DNA of 64,000 nucleotides, from contig CAWJPW010000001.1 of assembly GCA_963844845.1 (NCBI GenBank), forward strand, positions 372,001 to 436,000, written 5' to 3'. Source of the stretch: CAWJPW01 sp963844845 (lineage in GTDB: Bacteria; Acidobacteriota; Thermoanaerobaculia; Thermoanaerobaculales; Sulfomarinibacteraceae). Shown here in pieces: positions 43,545 to 52,050 of this stretch. The first letter of the stretch is position 1; every line of letters starts with the position of its first letter. Position numbers and translations under genes: made by a program. A model generated the notes under the pieces. That model was not told the origin of the DNA, searched no databases, and saw nothing but the letters and a program-made list of their open reading frames with translations.

Positions 43545-45755
43545 CTACAGGTTCTTCTTCCAGAAATCCAGCATCTTGGCGTGGAGATGCTCGCGGTCGG
43601 CACGGATGCCGTGCTTCTGCATGGGGTAGATCATCATGTCGAATGGGATCTTCGCGGTGATCAGCTCGTGGGCGAAGCGCCACAGGTTCTGAGGGTGGAC
43701 GTTGTCGTCGAAGGTGCCGTGCACGAGAAGAAGACGACCATGCAGGTCGCCAGCAAACTCGGCCGGCGCACTCACGCGGTACCCGTCCGGGTTCTGCTCG
43801 GGAAGCTCGAGCCGGTGCTCGGTCCACACCGTGTCGTAGTAGCGGAAGTCGGACACCCCGGCCACCGCGATCCCGGCAGCGAAGGAGTCGGAATGGGTCA
43901 TGAGCTGCTCGGTGAAGGAACCTCCCCCGGACCATCCCCAGACGCCGATACGCTGCGGGTCGATCCACGGCTGAGCCTTCAGCCAGGCCACCACCGCCTC
44001 GATGTCGGAGACCTCGTGCGCCGCCAGCAGGCGGCCATAGGCGTCGTCCTCCAGGGCCTTGGAGCGTCCGGTGGCGGAGCGCGGGTCGACCTCGACCCAC
44101 ACGTAGCCGGCCTGAAGCAGCAGGTTGTTGAAGCCGGCGTCACGATCCCAGGCGTCGCGCACCACCGGCGCGCCCGGGCCACCGTAGACGTAGAGGATCA
44201 CCGGGTAGCGTCGGCCAGGGTCGAAGCCCGCCGGCTTCATGAGGCCCGCGGGCAGCGCGAAGCCGTCGGGAGCCTTCACGCTGAAGAACTCCGGCGACCT
44301 GAGCTCGCAGCGGGCGACCAGGTCGGCGGCGGGCGGCGCCACCGTTGCCACCTCGCTTCCGTCGGCCCGGTGCAGGACCAGCGCAGGAGGCGTCGTCGCG
44401 GCGGAGAAGCGGTCGAGGTAGAAACGGGCGTGCCGGTCGAAGGCCACCCGATGGGTGCCGGCGACTGAGCTGACACGCTCGAACCCGGCGCCGTTCAGCC
44501 CGACGCGGTAGAGCTGCGGCGCAATCGGCGACCCGGTGTCGGCCCGACTTATCGCCGTGAAGTACACTTGGCTGTTCTCCTCGTCCACCGCGCACACCGT
44601 GCCTGCGCCGCCGCCGGTCTGCGAGGCGCGGAGGGTCAGCTCGGCCGGGGTGACGGGCGTGATAAGGCTGCCGTCTGCAGCATGGAGCTCGAGCCGCGCG
44701 GCTCCCCCGCGCTCGGAGCTCCACAGAAAGCGCCCGTCGGCGAGGAAGCGCAGGTCGTCGTTGACGGTCACCGAGGTCGTCATCGTCTCGGTGAGGAGGC
44801 CCCGGGAGGCGCCGGTGGCGCGGTCGATGAGCAGGAGGTCGAGTCGCCGCTGAATACGATCGAGGGTCTGCAGGGCCACGCCACTACCGTCAGGCAGCCA
44901 GCAGACCCGGATCAGATACTCGGGCGCCGGCTCGGGCAGCTTCGCCCAGGTGACCTTTCCCGACCCCACGTCGACGATGCCGAGCCGCACAGTGGGGTTC
45001 ACCGAGCCCGCCTTGGGGTAACGCTGGCGGTGGATCACCGGCTCGATCGGCTCGAAGTCGGGGAACACCGTCTCGTCCACACGCGACTCGTCGCTGGCGA
45101 AGAAGGCGATGGCCGTCGAGTCCGGAGACCACCACGACGCGGTGTCCTCTCGGTCGAAGATCTCCTCCCAGTACACCCAGCTGAGAGTGCCGTTGAGCTG
45201 GGTGTCGCTGCCGTCGGTGGTGAGGCGGTGCTCGACGCCGGTGGCGAGGTCGAACACGAAGAGATCGTTGGCGCGCACGAATGAGGCGCGGCGCCCGTCG
45301 GGCGAGAAGCGTGGGTTCTTCTCGTCCGCCGCGGTGGCGGTGAGGCGCTGGAAGCTCGAGTGAGCGAGGTCGAGGAGGAAGAGGTCGCCGGCGACGGCGT
45401 ACAAGCCCCGGCGGCCCGGCCCGTCGAGGTCGTCGGGCCACTCGAGCTCCTCCGGCGCCTCGGCGTCGGGCCCAAGGAGCGTTGCCAGTGAAGCCAGGGC
45501 GGCGCGGGCGTCCACGGCTGCGGTCCGCGCGCCTGTGGCCGGGTCGAGCCGCTCGAGCGTGCGCTCGGCCGGTGGCCTTCGCAAGTCGTAGAGCAGGGCA
45601 CGGCCGTCGGCGCACCAGGTGAGCTCGGGTGTGGTGAAGGCGCGCTTGAACTCGAGGGCGTGGGTGGTGGCCACGTCGAGCGGCTCGACGGCTGCAGCAG
45701 TAACCGCGACGACGGCCAAGGCACAGGCCATGAGAATGAATCGAGTCGAGCGCAT
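43545..45755 (-). CDS. S9 family peptidase (dipeptidyl-peptidase IV type)
   Basis: The 736-residue serine peptidase has a signal peptide (FILMACALAVVAVTAAAVEP), an N-terminal beta-propeller of DPP IV type (residues about 60-480) and a C-terminal alpha/beta-hydrolase domain. The nucleophile is in GWSGGGS, the acid in GTFDDNVHPQN, and the histidine near KHGIRADREH. The segment VYWEEIFDRED in the propeller matches the Glu motif that binds the substrate N-terminus in DPP IV. It should release dipeptides (often X-Pro) from peptides in the periplasm. CTGGAGGG lies 5 nt before the ATG. Confidence 0.93.
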   Translation of the reverse strand: MRSTRFILMACALAVVAVTAAAVEPLDVATTHALEFKRAFTTPELTWCADGRALLYDLRRPPAERTLERLDPATGARTAAVDARAALASLATLLGPDAEAPEELEWPDDLDGPGRRGLYAVAGDLFLLDLAHSSFQRLTATAADEKNPRFSPDGRRASFVRANDLFVFDLATGVEHRLTTDGSDTQLNGTLSWVYWEEIFDREDTASWWSPDSTAIAFFASDESRVDETVFPDFEPIEPVIHRQRYPKAGSVNPTVRLGIVDVGSGKVTWAKLPEPAPEYLIRVCWLPDGSGVALQTLDRIQRRLDLLLIDRATGASRGLLTETMTTSVTVNDDLRFLADGRFLWSSERGGAARLELHAADGSLITPVTPAELTLRASQTGGGAGTVCAVDEENSQVYFTAISRADTGSPIAPQLYRVGLNGAGFERVSSVAGTHRVAFDRHARFYLDRFSAATTPPALVLHRADGSEVATVAPPAADLVARCELRSPEFFSVKAPDGFALPAGLMKPAGFDPGRRYPVILYVYGGPGAPVVRDAWDRDAGFNNLLLQAGYVWVEVDPRSATGRSKALEDDAYGRLLAAHEVSDIEAVVAWLKAQPWIDPQRIGVWGWSGGGSFTEQLMTHSDSFAAGIAVAGVSDFRYYDTVWTEHRLELPEQNPDGYRVSAPAEFAGDLHGRLLLVHGTFDDNVHPQNLWRFAHELITAKIPFDMMIYPMQKHGIRADREHLHAKMLDFWKKNL

Positions 45756-45893
45756 GGTTCCCTCCAGGGGCACGGTAGCAGAGCCCCGGCCTCCGGGCGG
45801 AACGTCCATAGAGAACCTCTGCCCCGGATTCTGCGTACAACGGGACGTCGCCACACCGGCGCGGCAGCACATACCCGAAGTCAGGGAGAGCGC

Positions 45894-47195
45894 ATGAAGA
45901 AGAGCCGCATCATCTGGATCATCCTCGCGGTGGTGGCCATCGCCGCCGTGGTGGCCGTGTCGCTGAAGGGCCGTCGCCAGGAGGGCACCGCCGTCCGTAT
46001 CGAGAAAATCGAGCGCAAGGACCTCGTGTCCCTGGTCACGGCTTCCGGCACCATCGAAGCCAAGAGCAAGGTGGACGTGTCGGCCAACATCATGGGCCAG
46101 ATCACCCGCCTCAACGTTCGCGAGGGCGACGAGGTGAAGCAGGGTGACCTCCTCATGATCATCGACCAGGCCCCGTTCCAGGCGTCGGTCGCCTCCCGCC
46201 GGGCGTCGCTGCAGGGCTTGGAGGCCGAGCTCGCGCGGGTGCGCGAGGCGGCGGCTCAGGCCCAGCGCGATCTGGATCGAACCCGCTCGCAGTACGACAA
46301 GGGCATCATCTCCAAGGCCGAGTTCGACCGGGCGAGCAGCCTCTACACCCAGGCCAAGTCCACCGTTGAGCGCGCCCAGCGCCAGGTGGAGCAGGCGCGC
46401 GCCGACCTCGCCTCGGCCCACGACAGCCTCTCCAAGACCGAGATCCGCTCGCCGCTCTCCGGCGTGGTCACCCGGCTGGCGGTGGAGCAGGGCGAGGTGG
46501 TGGTCACCGGTACCATGAACAACCCGGGCACGGTTCTCATGACCATCTCGGACATGTCCACCGTGGAGGCTGTTCTCGAGGTGGATCAGACCGACGTGCC
46601 CCGGCTCGCCCTCGGGCAGCCGTCGACCGTCGCCATCGACGCCTTCCCAGACCAGACGTTCCCCGCCAAGGTCTCGGAGATCGGACAGAGCCCCATCACC
46701 GGCCAGTCGGCCCTAGGCGGCGCTGCCACCGGTACCGACTACGAGGTGCGGGTAGTCCTTGCCCGCCATCCCGCCGGTATCCGCCCCGGCCTCACCGTCA
46801 CCGCCGACATCGTCACCTCGACTCGCAAGAACATCGTCACCGTACCACTGGGCGCGGTGGTGGTCCGCGAGCGGCCGACGCCGACGCCGGCGCCCGGCGT
46901 CACGCCCACCCCCGAGCCGGTCGCCGAGGCCGAGCAGCAGGCCGAGATAGCTGCGGTATCCCCCCTGGAGCAGCGCGACCAGGAGGGCGTCTACGTGGTC
47001 AAGGACGACGACACCGTGGAGTTCCGACCCATCACCACCGGTATCTCCGGCGAGATGGAGGTGGAGGTCACCGAGGGCCTCGAGGCCGGGGAACGGCTCG
47101 TCGTCGGTCCGTTCCGCGCCCTTCGCGAGCTCAAGCCGGGAGCGAAGGTCCACGCCAGCCAGGGCCCGGGGGCAGGTGAGGGCGCACGTGACTGA
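45894..47195 (+). CDS. HlyD/MacA-like periplasmic adaptor
   Basis: The 433-residue protein has an N-terminal membrane anchor (IIWIILAVVAIAAVVAVSL) followed by a membrane fusion protein layout: a barrel-sandwich half (GTIEAKSKVDVSANIMGQIT), a long coiled-coil of about 110 residues and the second lipoyl half (IRSPLSGVVTRLAVEQGEVV), then beta-barrel and membrane-proximal domains. A Pro/Thr-rich insert (TPTPAPGVTPTPEP) is unusual. It should bridge the MacB-like permeases encoded next to an outer-membrane factor. GGGAGA precedes the ATG. It overlaps the first permease gene. Confidence 0.9.
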   Translation: MKKSRIIWIILAVVAIAAVVAVSLKGRRQEGTAVRIEKIERKDLVSLVTASGTIEAKSKVDVSANIMGQITRLNVREGDEVKQGDLLMIIDQAPFQASVASRRASLQGLEAELARVREAAAQAQRDLDRTRSQYDKGIISKAEFDRASSLYTQAKSTVERAQRQVEQARADLASAHDSLSKTEIRSPLSGVVTRLAVEQGEVVVTGTMNNPGTVLMTISDMSTVEAVLEVDQTDVPRLALGQPSTVAIDAFPDQTFPAKVSEIGQSPITGQSALGGAATGTDYEVRVVLARHPAGIRPGLTVTADIVTSTRKNIVTVPLGAVVVRERPTPTPAPGVTPTPEPVAEAEQQAEIAAVSPLEQRDQEGVYVVKDDDTVEFRPITTGISGEMEVEVTEGLEAGERLVVGPFRALRELKPGAKVHASQGPGAGEGARD

Positions 47196-48453
47196 GCCCG
47201 GCGTCCCGAACCCACGACCTCTCACCGGGGGCGGCATGGGCCTCGTCGACTCACTGCGGATCGCGGCGGCGGCCCTGGGAACCCACAAGCTGCGGGCCGC
47301 CCTCAACCTCGTGGGGATCATCATCGCGGTTACCACCATCGTCGCCGTCATCTCCGTCGTCAACGGGCTCAACCGCTACGCTGGCGCCGTGATCGGTCAG
47401 CTGGGACCCAACACCTTCGTGGTCTCCAAGTTCGGCATCATCACCAGCCGCGAGGAGTACCTCGAGGCGCGCAAGCGCAAGGACTACACGGTGCAGGACC
47501 TGGCGGCGGTACGACGCCTGGTCCCCCAGGCCCTGCACGTGTCCGGCCAGGTGGCGACCCGCCTCACCACCACCACTCCGGGACAGCGCCTGGCGGGAGT
47601 CGTCGTTCAGGGAACCGGCCCGGAGTACCCCTTCATGGTGGGCATGGAGATCGAGGACGGACGATTCTTCAGCGCCGCCGAGTATGACGGCTCCCGGCCG
47701 GTGGCGGTGCTGGGCTGGGACGTGCGTGACGAGCTCTTCCCCCACGTCGACCCAATCGGCCGCCTGATCCGCGTGGAAGGCCAGCCCTTGCGGGTCATCG
47801 GCGTCCTCAAGCGCCAGGGCAGCGCGTTTGGCCAGAACCAGGACCTCACGGTTGTCATGCCGTTGACCAGCTTCCAGAAGGCGTTCGGCCGCTACGAGTC
47901 GGTGGACATCGTGGTGGAGGCGCCATCCTCCGCAGCACTCCCGGCGGTGCGCGACTCGGTACGGGTGGTGCTGCGAGCCCGCCGCGACATACCGTTCAGG
48001 GCGCCCGACCCCTTCGGGATCGTCGACGCCGACGCCCTGCAGACCATCTGGCGGAGCATCACCTTCTCGGCCTTCGCCCTGGTTGTCGTGCTGTCCTCCA
48101 TCTCGCTGGTGGTGGGCGGCGTGGCGGTCGCCAACACCATGTTCGCTTCGGTGGTGGAGCGTACCCGAGAGATCGGCATCCGCCGCGCCCTGGGCGCACG
48201 CCGTTGGGACGTGCTGCGCCAGTTCCTACTCGAGGCGGTCATGCTCACTCTCATCGGTGGCGCCGTCGGGGTGGGAGTAGGGTGGCTCGCCGCGCTGGCC
48301 GTGGGCCGGCTGAGCCCGCTGCCGGCCACCGTGACGCCGGGCCTGGTCGCCACCGGTCTCGGCGTGGCCCTGGTGGCCGGCGTCGTGTCGGGCTTCTTCC
48401 CGGCGCGCCGAGCGGCCTCGCTGGATCCAATCGAAGCGCTTCGGGAGGAGTGA
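47188..48453 (+). CDS. MacB/FtsX-type permease 1, no ATPase domain
   Basis: The 421-residue protein is an ABC permease with the MacB layout: one N-terminal helix (ALNLVGIIIAVTTIVAVISVV), a periplasmic MacB_PCD domain of about 220 residues, and three C-terminal helices with the FtsX signature VERTREIGIRRALGARRWDV. It ends LDPIEALREE, typical of MacB family members. Start is uncertain: GTG at 47188, overlapping the previous gene, or ATG at 47236. Unlike E. coli MacB, it has no N-terminal ATPase domain. Confidence 0.88.
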   Translation: MTEPGVPNPRPLTGGGMGLVDSLRIAAAALGTHKLRAALNLVGIIIAVTTIVAVISVVNGLNRYAGAVIGQLGPNTFVVSKFGIITSREEYLEARKRKDYTVQDLAAVRRLVPQALHVSGQVATRLTTTTPGQRLAGVVVQGTGPEYPFMVGMEIEDGRFFSAAEYDGSRPVAVLGWDVRDELFPHVDPIGRLIRVEGQPLRVIGVLKRQGSAFGQNQDLTVVMPLTSFQKAFGRYESVDIVVEAPSSAALPAVRDSVRVVLRARRDIPFRAPDPFGIVDADALQTIWRSITFSAFALVVVLSSISLVVGGVAVANTMFASVVERTREIGIRRALGARRWDVLRQFLLEAVMLTLIGGAVGVGVGWLAALAVGRLSPLPATVTPGLVATGLGVALVAGVVSGFFPARRAASLDPIEALREE

Positions 48454-49718
48454 TGGTGCGCCGCCTCCAGCTCGGCCTCGCCCGCCGGCGCGAGAACGTC
48501 GCCTCGGCCTTGGGCGCCATCCGCGCCCACACGCTGCGCTCGATTCTCACCTGCCTGGGGATCATCATCGGCGTGGCGACCGTCATCGTGATGGTGTCCA
48601 TCATCGAGGGATTCAACCAGGAGATGATCGCGTCGTTCGAGCGCTTCGGCTCGACCCTGGTGCAGTTCCAGCGCTTCGAGCAGCGCTTCTCCGGCGGCGC
48701 GCGGCCCGAGGAGGAGCGGCTCTGGCCCCTGCTCACCGTGCAGGACGCCACCGCCATCAAGCGCAACGCATGGGCCATCCAGTACGTCTCGCCGGAGGTC
48801 TGGCAGTACAGCGGCGCCGAGGTGCGCTACCGCGACCGCCACACCTCGGGCGCCACCGTGGGCGGAGTGACCGCCGCCTACCCCTTCGCCAACAGCCACT
48901 TCGTGACGATGGGACGGTTCTTCACCGAGTCCGAGGAGCGTCACGGAGCGGCGGTGGCGGTGATCGGCAAGGGCGTCGCCGAGGCGCTCTTCCCCTTCGT
49001 CGACCCCCTCGACCGCCAGATCACCATCAGCGGCAAGCCGGTGCGGGTGATCGGGGTGTTCGAGGACAAGGGCGGTTTCCTGGGCGGCGGCGGCGCAAAT
49101 CAGCAGATCGCCATCCCCATGAGCGTCTTCGACAGGATCTGGCCGGAGCGGCGGCGTGAGAACGGCGTGGTCATCGCCACCACACCGTACAAGGCCGAGT
49201 GGGTTCCTCTGGCAATCGAGCAGGGGTCCCAGGTCCTGCGCGAGCGCCACGGGTTGAAGTTCAATCAGAAGAACGACTTCGCCGTCAGAACTCCGGACCA
49301 GGCGATCCGCACCTTCCACCAGATCACCGGGGGCATCACCGCCGCCATGCTGGCCATCGCCGGCATCAGCCTGATCATCGGCGGCGTGGGGGTGATGAAC
49401 ATCATGCTCATGAACGTCACCCAGCGCACCCGGGAGATCGGCGTGCGCCGCGCCCTCGGCGCGCGCCGCCAGGACATCAGCCAGCAGTTCCGCACCGAGG
49501 CCATGACGCTGTCGCTCGTCGGCGGGCTCACGGGAGTGGCGGTGGGGTTCGGCCTTGCCCGCCTGGTGGGCTGGCTGAGCCCCTTCCCGTCGGCCACGCC
49601 CCTGTGGGCGGTAGCGGCGGGCCTCGCCGTGTCGCTGGCCGTCGGCTATGTGTTCGGCACCTACCCGGCGTTCCGTGCGGCGAAGCTCGACCCCATTGAG
49701 GCGCTGCGTTACGAATGA
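48453..49718 (+). CDS. MacB/FtsX-type permease 2, no ATPase domain
   Basis: This second 421-residue permease has the same layout: helix (CLGIIIGVATVIVMVSII), MacB_PCD domain, and C-terminal helices with TQRTREIGVRRALGARRQDI and IIGGVGVMNIMLMNV. It ends AKLDPIEALRYE. Its ATG overlaps the stop of permease 1 (TGATG) and GGGAGG lies upstream. It is a paralogue of permease 1 and may form a heterodimer with it, powered by an ATPase encoded elsewhere. Confidence 0.9.
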   Translation: MVRRLQLGLARRRENVASALGAIRAHTLRSILTCLGIIIGVATVIVMVSIIEGFNQEMIASFERFGSTLVQFQRFEQRFSGGARPEEERLWPLLTVQDATAIKRNAWAIQYVSPEVWQYSGAEVRYRDRHTSGATVGGVTAAYPFANSHFVTMGRFFTESEERHGAAVAVIGKGVAEALFPFVDPLDRQITISGKPVRVIGVFEDKGGFLGGGGANQQIAIPMSVFDRIWPERRRENGVVIATTPYKAEWVPLAIEQGSQVLRERHGLKFNQKNDFAVRTPDQAIRTFHQITGGITAAMLAIAGISLIIGGVGVMNIMLMNVTQRTREIGVRRALGARRQDISQQFRTEAMTLSLVGGLTGVAVGFGLARLVGWLSPFPSATPLWAVAAGLAVSLAVGYVFGTYPAFRAAKLDPIEALRYE

Positions 49719-49784
49719 CGGGGAGAAGAGGCGGCGAAGGTCGACGGACGCTTCGCCTCTCTCGTCTCCTCCCTCCAGCCAGGT

Positions 49785-50579
49785 TCACACCCGCAGCTCG
49801 CCGGCATACACGGTGACCGCCTCGCCGCCGAGGATGACGCGGTCACCCTCGACACGCACGCTCACCACGCCACCCCGAGCCGACACCTGGTGGGCGCGGA
49901 AGCGGCTTCCACCCAGGCGTTCCTGCCAGAAAGGCCCGAGGACGCAGTGGGCGGAGCCGGTCACCGGGTCCTCGTCGACGCCCACCGACGGGGCGAAGAA
50001 CCGCGAGACGAAGTCGAAGTCGGAGTCGGCCGACGCCGCCGTGACGATGATGCCCCGCACCGGAAGCCTGGCAAGCTTGCGAATGTCCGGCTCCAGAGCC
50101 CGCACTGCGGCCTCGCTGCCCAGCCGGACCACCAGGTCCTCGGCGCTCTCCCCCACCTCGGCCACCTCTGTACCCAGGGCGCGCGACAGGTCCTCGGGGG
50201 TCGTGATCCTGGTGGCAGGCCGCGCCGGGAAGTCCAGCTCGATCTGACCGTCCCGCCACGTCGCCTTGAGCCGCCCGCTGGCCGTGTCGAAGGCGAGCGG
50301 CATCGTCCGCTCCGCAATGCCTTCGGACCACAGCGCGTGGGCGCTGGCCAGGGTGGCGTGGCCGCACAGCTTCACCTCCACCGCAGGGGTGAACCAGCGC
50401 AGGCTCCACGCCCCAGCCCTCCCGGGCACCAGGAATGCGGTCTCCGAGGCGCCCACCTCCCTGGCGACGTGCTGCATCCAGGCAGCCGCCGGCCACCGCT
50501 CGAGGCGGCACACGCCTGCCGGGTTCCCGGCGAACGGTTCTGCGGTGAAGGCGTCGACCAGGTACAACGGCGCGCTCAT
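49785..50579 (-). CDS. PhzF family isomerase/epimerase
   Basis: The 264-residue protein is a PhzF-type isomerase: YLVDAFTAEPFAGNPAGVC at the start, the catalytic glutamate in SETAFLVPG, the LCGHATLASAH motif, and the second-half signature DEDPVTGSAHCVL. Family members isomerise small acids such as trans-2,3-dihydro-3-hydroxyanthranilate; most genome hits have no known substrate. GGGAGGAG lies just before the ATG at 50579. It is cytosolic and stands alone. Confidence 0.92.
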   Translation of the reverse strand: MSAPLYLVDAFTAEPFAGNPAGVCRLERWPAAAWMQHVAREVGASETAFLVPGRAGAWSLRWFTPAVEVKLCGHATLASAHALWSEGIAERTMPLAFDTASGRLKATWRDGQIELDFPARPATRITTPEDLSRALGTEVAEVGESAEDLVVRLGSEAAVRALEPDIRKLARLPVRGIIVTAASADSDFDFVSRFFAPSVGVDEDPVTGSAHCVLGPFWQERLGGSRFRAHQVSARGGVVSVRVEGDRVILGGEAVTVYAGELRV

Positions 50580-50722
50580 GTGCTCCTCCCGGAGGGGTTC
50601 ACACCGATTGTCGCACGGGTTCGGGAGGTCCTCCCCCGCGGCGGCGCCGTGCCTGCCGCTCCCGGACCAGGAATCTCGGTGGAGTGATTCCTGATACGAC
50701 AAAAAGGCACCTGGGAGAGACC

Positions 50723-51031
50723 ATGGTTGGACACGGGGACAAGGTCGTGTGCGCGACGCCGACGCCGGGCAAGGCGACGACCCGCATTACCGCATGGAAG
50801 TACGAGACCGTCCGCCGCGCGGTCCTCGACGCCCTCGCGGACCGACCCGAAGGGGTCGCGTTCCGGGAGCTCCCGCGGCTGGTCGAGGAGCGCCTTGGCG
50901 CCGAGCAAAGGACTCGCCTGGGCTCAGTACCCTGGTACACCACCATGGTGAAGCTCGACCTGGAGGTCCGCGGCGAGATCGAACGCATCGGCGGCGTGAC
51001 GCCACAGCACCTGCGGCTCGCAGCCGGCTGA
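50723..51031 (+). CDS. Winged-helix-like small protein (DUF6958 type)
   Basis: The 102-residue protein contains TRITAWKYETVRRAVLDAL, GVAFRELPRLVEERLG and PWYTTMVKLDLEVRGEIER, a helix-turn-helix pattern with a beta-wing near the end (RIGGVTPQHLRLA). It resembles DUF6958 proteins as I remember them, which are probably DNA-binding or protein-binding. GGGAGAG lies before the ATG at 50723. It has no obvious operon partners. Confidence 0.65.
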   Translation: MVGHGDKVVCATPTPGKATTRITAWKYETVRRAVLDALADRPEGVAFRELPRLVEERLGAEQRTRLGSVPWYTTMVKLDLEVRGEIERIGGVTPQHLRLAAG

Positions 51032-51087
51032 GCCGCACTCGTCCATGTCAAGCCCCCGGCGTCGGAGACGCCTGCACACCGGCAGCG

Positions 51088-51930
51088 TCAGTCGTCGTCC
51101 CCGTCGAAGCTGCCGTACTCGTCGTCGTCGAACGCTTCGAGCTGCTGCCGAAGCGCGAGCTCCTCGAGGGCGCTCTCGGCCGCCTCGGCGAGGCCCCGGT
51201 CGCGATGCTCGACGAGGCGCAGGAGTGGCGGCTCGGCATCCGGGCTGCCGGTGAAGGCGAGCGAGGCCATGGCGGCGAGCCTGAGGTCCGTTGGCTCGTT
51301 CTCGTCCAGGGCCACTGCTTCGGCAACCTCGACCACACCCTCGAGACCGAGATGGCCAGCGGCCAGCATGGCTTCGCCCCGGAGCTCCGTCTCGTTCGAA
51401 AGGAGTGCCGCCCGCACCTCCGTGGAGAAATCGACGAGGTGGTACTCACCCATGCAGAAGACTGCGGTGAGCCGCCACGCCGGGTCCTGGCCGGCCCACG
51501 CGGCGCGGATGGCCGCCGCCTGCCATTCCCGCGGCGAGCGTACGGCCGCCTCCAGGGCGCGCCGCCGCACAAGGGTCGGTGCCGCCGGGTCACGGTAGAC
51601 CCGCTCGAGCCCCTCGACCACCCGGTCGTACGTGGCCTGGGTGAGAGGGGCGCCGTACTCGCCGACGGTCAGGAGACCGTCGTCCTCGAGCTCGAGGTCG
51701 CAAGCCGCCAGGGTCGGGCCGAGAGCAATGGCGGCGGCGGCGCGCACCTCCTCCGGCTCCTGCGATACCACTAGCCCCAGGAGCTCGAGGGCGAGCTCGT
51801 CCTCCACCTCGCTCATATCCCCCAGCACCTCGAGACGACGCTCGTCATCAGCGGAGCGGAGAATGGCGAGAATCTCGTCGTGCCGCAGGAAGGAGGGGAA
51901 CTCGAACTCCTCGTCGTCCCAGTCGCGCAT
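51088..51930 (-). CDS. HEAT-repeat protein, acidic
   Basis: The 280-residue protein consists of helical repeats of HEAT/PBS-lyase type: for example PEEVRAAAAIALGPTLA, LVRRRALEAAVRS, PAWRLTAVFCMGEY, LRGEAMLAAGHLGLEGVVE and LRLAAMASLAFTG. Both ends are strongly acidic (MRDWDDEEFEF and a terminal DDDEYGSFDGDDD). It is cytosolic and probably a scaffold for protein interactions. It starts 118 nt from and divergent to the REC-LpxC gene, but no functional link is known. Confidence 0.82.
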   Translation of the reverse strand: MRDWDDEEFEFPSFLRHDEILAILRSADDERRLEVLGDMSEVEDELALELLGLVVSQEPEEVRAAAAIALGPTLAACDLELEDDGLLTVGEYGAPLTQATYDRVVEGLERVYRDPAAPTLVRRRALEAAVRSPREWQAAAIRAAWAGQDPAWRLTAVFCMGEYHLVDFSTEVRAALLSNETELRGEAMLAAGHLGLEGVVEVAEAVALDENEPTDLRLAAMASLAFTGSPDAEPPLLRLVEHRDRGLAEAAESALEELALRQQLEAFDDDEYGSFDGDDD

Positions 51931-52019
51931 GGCTGCCTCCGGCGATTCCGTGGGTTACGGCCTGCGTCAGAGTACCATCGCTGTCGAGTCCGCAAAGCGG
52001 TGCACCAGAGGCTCTGCCC

Positions 52020-52050
52020 TTGACCGCGGAGCGCTGAGCCCGCAGACTAT
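52020..52050 (+). promoter_or_regulatory. Possible promoter for the REC-LpxC gene
   Basis: TTGACC (52020-52025) and GACTAT (52045-52050) are 19 nt apart. If used, translation would begin at the ATG at 52058, 7 nt downstream, on a leaderless mRNA. Confidence 0.3.

Noticed and set aside
49734..49756. GCGAAG/CTTCGC hairpin after the second MacB-like permease
   Set aside because: Only a 6-bp stem with an 11-nt loop; too weak to call a terminator with confidence.
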